Below the pieces are notes generated by a model, which was not told where the DNA came from, ran no database searches, and saw only the letters and a list, made by a program, of their open reading frames with translations. This document shows, piece after piece, positions 60,395 to 64,000 of a DNA stretch of 64,000 nucleotides (positions within the stretch are counted from its first letter, which is position 1; each line of letters opens with the position of its first letter). Source of the DNA: Myoxocephalus aenaeus (taxonomy: Eukaryota > Chordata > Actinopteri > Perciformes > Cottidae). A program made the position numbers and the translations under genes. Where the stretch lies: assembly GCA_038501785.1 (NCBI GenBank), contig JBAMJR010000001.1, positions 3,156,001 through 3,220,000 of the forward strand. The letters are read 5' to 3'.

Positions 60395-60720
60395 CATTCA
60401 CACTAGAGGTGAACCCCTCTACTGCGAGTCCCATCCCTTCCTCTGCCCTAATACCCCAACCTCTCACCTCCGACCCACTTCTCCCCAACCTTCCCTTACC
60501 CTCCTCCACCTCGGTCCTCTCTTTCCCCTCGGCCTTTGTTCACTATCATGTACTGCTTCCTTTTTACCCCCGCACCCCCTCTTCTTTCCTTTTTTTAACC
60601 TCCCCCTCCACCTCTCTGCGTTTCTAATGCTGCGTTCTTCTCCCGTGTCTCCTGTTGACATGAACAAGGCTCCCAGAGACGCTTTGATGTGAGTTTGAAC
60701 ACACACACACACACACACAC
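60395..60720. other. Pyrimidine-rich tract and CA array
   Basis: The plus strand switches to C/T-rich (60410-60640), then has a short segment, ATGAACAAGGCTCCCAGAG.., ending GAT at 60688 before GTGAGT. A CA run follows at 60699-60721. The short segment could be a small exon but is not supported by homology. Confidence 0.5.
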
Positions 60721-60805
60721 ACTGATGTCTTATTCTGCATCATTATTGCCACTTAACCCCGAGCCCTTTTGCTCTTTTATTTGCCTTTATCTCACCCTCC
60801 CATAG

Positions 60806-60839
<34 letters not shown>

Positions 60840-60881
60840 GTGTGTGTGTTGTGTGTTGTGTGTGTGTGTGTGTGTGTGTGT
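60806..60881. repeat. (TG)n microsatellite, interrupted by TTG
   Basis: A TG run with several GTTGTG interruptions. It lies immediately upstream of the transposon-like element at 60.9 kb. Confidence 0.95.
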
Positions 60882-60906
60882 GGATAGTATATATGATGAC
60901 TCTGAG

Positions 60907-61692
60907 GCCATGTCCACACTACTACGTTTTCATTTTAAAACGCAAATCTTTTGCTCTATCTTCTGAGCGTCCACACTAGGCCGGAGTTTTAGAGCACCGA
61001 AAACGGATAAGTTTGAAAATGCTCCCGAGGATGAATACATTTGAAAACTCTGGGGTTACCTCCTAGTGTGGACGCATAAGTTTGGAAACGATGACGTAGC
61101 AATCTCAACGTGTCCTGCCCTGATTCGTCACGCCTGTATCACGTGACCCTTTTCCGGAAGAGCACAAACATGACAGCCTTTATTATTGGATCGACTACCA
61201 ATGGTTAATTCAACATGGATAACCGATTACAGGCGCTGCTGACCTTGTTTTCTATACTAGCAGCTGTTGTGCAGTTACATTCTGCATTTCATAATTCTGC
61301 TACTGCCGACATGCGGAGGAGGCAGCTGTTATTGGAGCGATTAGCGAGCGGCATGTCCAGCCCTACGAAGCAGACGTTTGAAGTCCACACAGAAACTGTA
61401 AAGGAACAAAAGCATGAATTGCACTCCAGTGCAACAGGGACTTCAGCTCTATAACTTATATAAGTACCTACGAAATGTGTCTGTTTGAGTTTATAGAGGA
61501 CGATTTTAGAAGATCAAGCACTACTTTTTCATTTTTAAAGACCACTATAGTACTCTGTCATACCAATCTGCTTCCTGTTTACACCGGCACCCACATGCCC
61601 CAGTGTACGTGAATAGTCATGTGAAATTTGTTTTCAGGCGTTTTAGTTTGGAAATAATTTCTAAAACGATGCCAAAGTATTGGTGCGGATGT
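60907..61692. mobile_element. DNA-transposon-like element with imperfect terminal inverted repeats
   Basis: The left end reads GGCCATGTCCACACTACTACG, then TTTTCATTTTAAAACG. The reverse complement of the right end reads GGCTACATCCGCACCAATACTTTGGCATCGTTTTAGAAA, giving imperfect terminal repeats of about 40 bp. Inside are GTCCACACTAGGCCGGAGTTTTAGAGCACCGAAAACGGA and AGTGTGGACGCATAAGTTTGG, subterminal copies of the same motif typical of fish hAT- or Harbinger-like non-autonomous elements. An internal 79-codon frame, 61215-61454 (starting MDNRLQALLTLF), may be a transposon-protein remnant. I find no convincing target-site duplication. Confidence 0.55.
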
Positions 61693-61699
61693 AGCCTAG

Positions 61700-63225
61700 T
61701 AAGACAGACATAGATAATAGTGGGTGTGTCTGTCTGTGTTGGTCCACAAACTCAGCGGTGGTTTGATAACGGTTTGAAGCAGTAATGATGTGTCTATCTT
61801 GCTCAGCATCTCTCTCCATTGTCTCGTGGACCAGTTGCTCATTTGTGGTCCCTGTAAATCACATTGTCACTCAGCTTACTTCCTTACAAACATCAGCTTT
61901 TTAATTGTGCACAGACGTTTTCTTCTTGAACCCATTTACTGGTCAGCTAAAATATTGATCCAAATTGAATGTGGGTTTATGGTGCGAGTTAGTTGTAAGG
62001 AACAAGTACCTGTTCTTAGTAACCTCCTCAGTTCTTGTCCTCAGCTAAATGCACCTATTGGGAATTTCATGCTTATTTAAAACTGCTAATGGCCCATAAT
62101 AAATTGGAGAAAATTATATTTGCCGTGGCAAACAAATGGACCTTGTTTAAGGTTGTAATCATCAAATATGAGCATGAAAGCTCAGTGGGTATATAATAAC
62201 TAAATAATATAAGTTAAAGGGTCTATTACAAGCTAACGGTGCTCTCAAGCACTTCTCATGGTCTTCATTCAGCGAAAGAGCCCGAGGATGACTTTAGTCA
62301 CGGAATAACAGGTGGTGATATATGGAGGGGACATCGTAACTCCTGGGTTTCGGCTTTGCATATGAATGGGCTCCTTGATCTTTCTCTGCTAAGTGTTATT
62401 GTAAATATGTCAAACACCCCTAGAATTGGTTTACCACTTACTAAGGCTGGTCGAGTTTATAATGGCTGGTGGATCTAGTCCTAAAACGGGGTGTCTGTGT
62501 CCACATGTTTGTTGACGTGCACAGTCCATGCTTACAGTCCAAGGACATAAGCGGATGAAAATGTATGTCACACAGACGGATGCAGAAACTATAAATTGCT
62601 GAATACTGCTTGGGGTGTTGTTGCTGTATCTGAAATGATTATGCACCAGATGGTGCAACTATTTGCCCACAGAAAAGGATAAAGTTGTCTCCCTTCGTCT
62701 GCCCGCTTACTCCTCAAATGGCAACAAAATGAAAAGCCATATTTGTTTCATAGGGATCCTACCTCAGTGCTTTATAAAATAGAGACACGAAAAAAATAAA
62801 CCAGCCCCCACCTGTGTGAATCTGACCATCAGTGTATGCCTCAAACTGCAGAATTAGCCAATTAGAAGGTCACCCAGTCTGTAAAATGATCTGTGGGTAC
62901 CCCGACCCAACGCTGACACCTTGTCTGTCAAAAAGCCACGTGAGAGCCTTTTCCTCTGCGTTCCCTCATAGCTCTTCACGAGAGGACAGACCGGACCATC
63001 AGTGGCAGACACCACCATCACCACTGTCAATATGTATCGTGGATGATTCGCTCTGCATTACAATAACATTCCCTGCATGCCTGCGTGCCTTTACATTCGG
63101 AAGAGATGAGAGAAAAAAGGAAAAGTGAGTGAAGAGGGGGGAGAGAATGTATTGAAGTAGTGAAAGTATGCGCCAGCAGCGATAAACGTTGAGCGAAGGA
63201 ATCTGCCGATAGCTCTCCCGTGACA
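61700..63225. other. Noncoding stretch, nothing recognised
   Basis: Ordinary AT-moderate sequence with short open frames and no recognisable protein, exon or repeat. Confidence 0.5.
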
Positions 63226-63228
63226 GAG

Positions 63229-63338
<110 letters not shown>

Positions 63339-63399
63339 CGATGAAGTTCAGGTCGATGGATTCAGGTTGAGTGGGTGGAATTTCAGTTAGATGTGTGTG

Positions 63400-64000
63400 T
63401 GTGTATCCTGTGGGCATGTCACTACGACAGTTTGAGAACTGTTAGCGCATGTCGAGGAAAGCTGTGGATGTCGTAACGATATCGGGTTGAATGGGTGCAT
63501 TGAAGGCACAGGGGGACATTTGGAGCACCGTGTCTGCCTCCACCCTGTCTGCCTCGACAAATGTTAACAGTTGCATGGATGCTTTATTTTTGAGAGAAGC
63601 AGTTGTCTTTATTGCACATATGACAGCACCACAACACCCACCATCTGTCTCATCAACAAGTGTGCCTTCTCAATGAAAACAGCCAGAGAAGGATCACAGG
63701 GTTTGTGGAGTTTGCTTGGTTAGGTTGTGAGAACAATTCAGAGTGCTGTTTTGTTTTCTTGATAAAGTAAAGATTATTTGTGACTTCTCAGGCTAAAACC
63801 AAAGAGTGCTGAAGTGTTTCTCTAGCTTCTGTAAGGCAATTTCTCATTTACTGTTTCTTTCAGTTGACCTGCTTTTTGTCCATATTCCACGCTACCTGCT
63901 ACCTACCGACCTACATAGCTGTCCACTACAGCATTTGTTTTTGGGGGATTTGAATGGTTGGTGACGTTAATGTAAACAACATTATTTTGTTAGCATTTGA
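63400..64000. other. Window end, nothing recognised
   Basis: No exon or repeat identified up to the last base. Confidence 0.5.

Overview
The window looks like a piece of a ray-finned (teleost) fish nuclear genome. It has split vertebrate genes with GT-AG introns, very long dinucleotide (CA/TG) arrays, a tRNA-headed fish SINE, and fish-type interspersed repeats. I see no prokaryotic, viral or organellar signature. All recognisable genes lie on the + strand; names come from protein sequences translated across exons by hand.

Layout: (1) 284-2561, the last two coding exons of swi5 (DNA recombination repair). (2) A CpG-rich promoter at about 4.57-5.7 kb followed by complete slc27a4 (fatty acid transport protein 4): 13 coding exons, 6770-16104, 643 residues. 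(3) A cluster of three tandem lipocalin genes: a prostaglandin-D-synthase-like lipocalin (21658-24404, 185 residues), an AMBP-like gene with only the lipocalin half (25384 to about 26545), and complete ambp (28182-32266, 355 residues: alpha-1-microglobulin plus two Kunitz domains). The three share exon phases and two exons of identical length. (4) exd3, a Mut-7-like 3'-5' exonuclease: 18 coding exons from 35061 to 45834, 740 residues, with the C-terminus not found. (5) 45.8-64 kb: no convincing exon, but many TG/CA arrays, GA and CT tracts, G-rich tracts, a SINE, a LINE 3' end, a DNA-transposon-like element and a perfect hairpin. This is either a very large exd3 intron or intergenic DNA.

The human counterparts are, from general knowledge, all on the long arm of chromosome 9, so the gene content fits a conserved vertebrate block compacted in fish. 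The genes do not form one pathway. The lipocalins are secreted carriers of small hydrophobic ligands, slc27a4 activates and imports fatty acids, and swi5 and exd3 act on nucleic acids.

The best leads are: the bikunin-less AMBP paralogue, whose linker exon carries a 2-bp GT expansion; ambp Kunitz domains with non-basic P1 residues; a (TG)nTTTAG acceptor in the PGDS-like gene; a GC-AG intron in exd3; two perfect 29-31 bp hairpins; and the missing exd3 3' end. I did not find a wholly new biological system.
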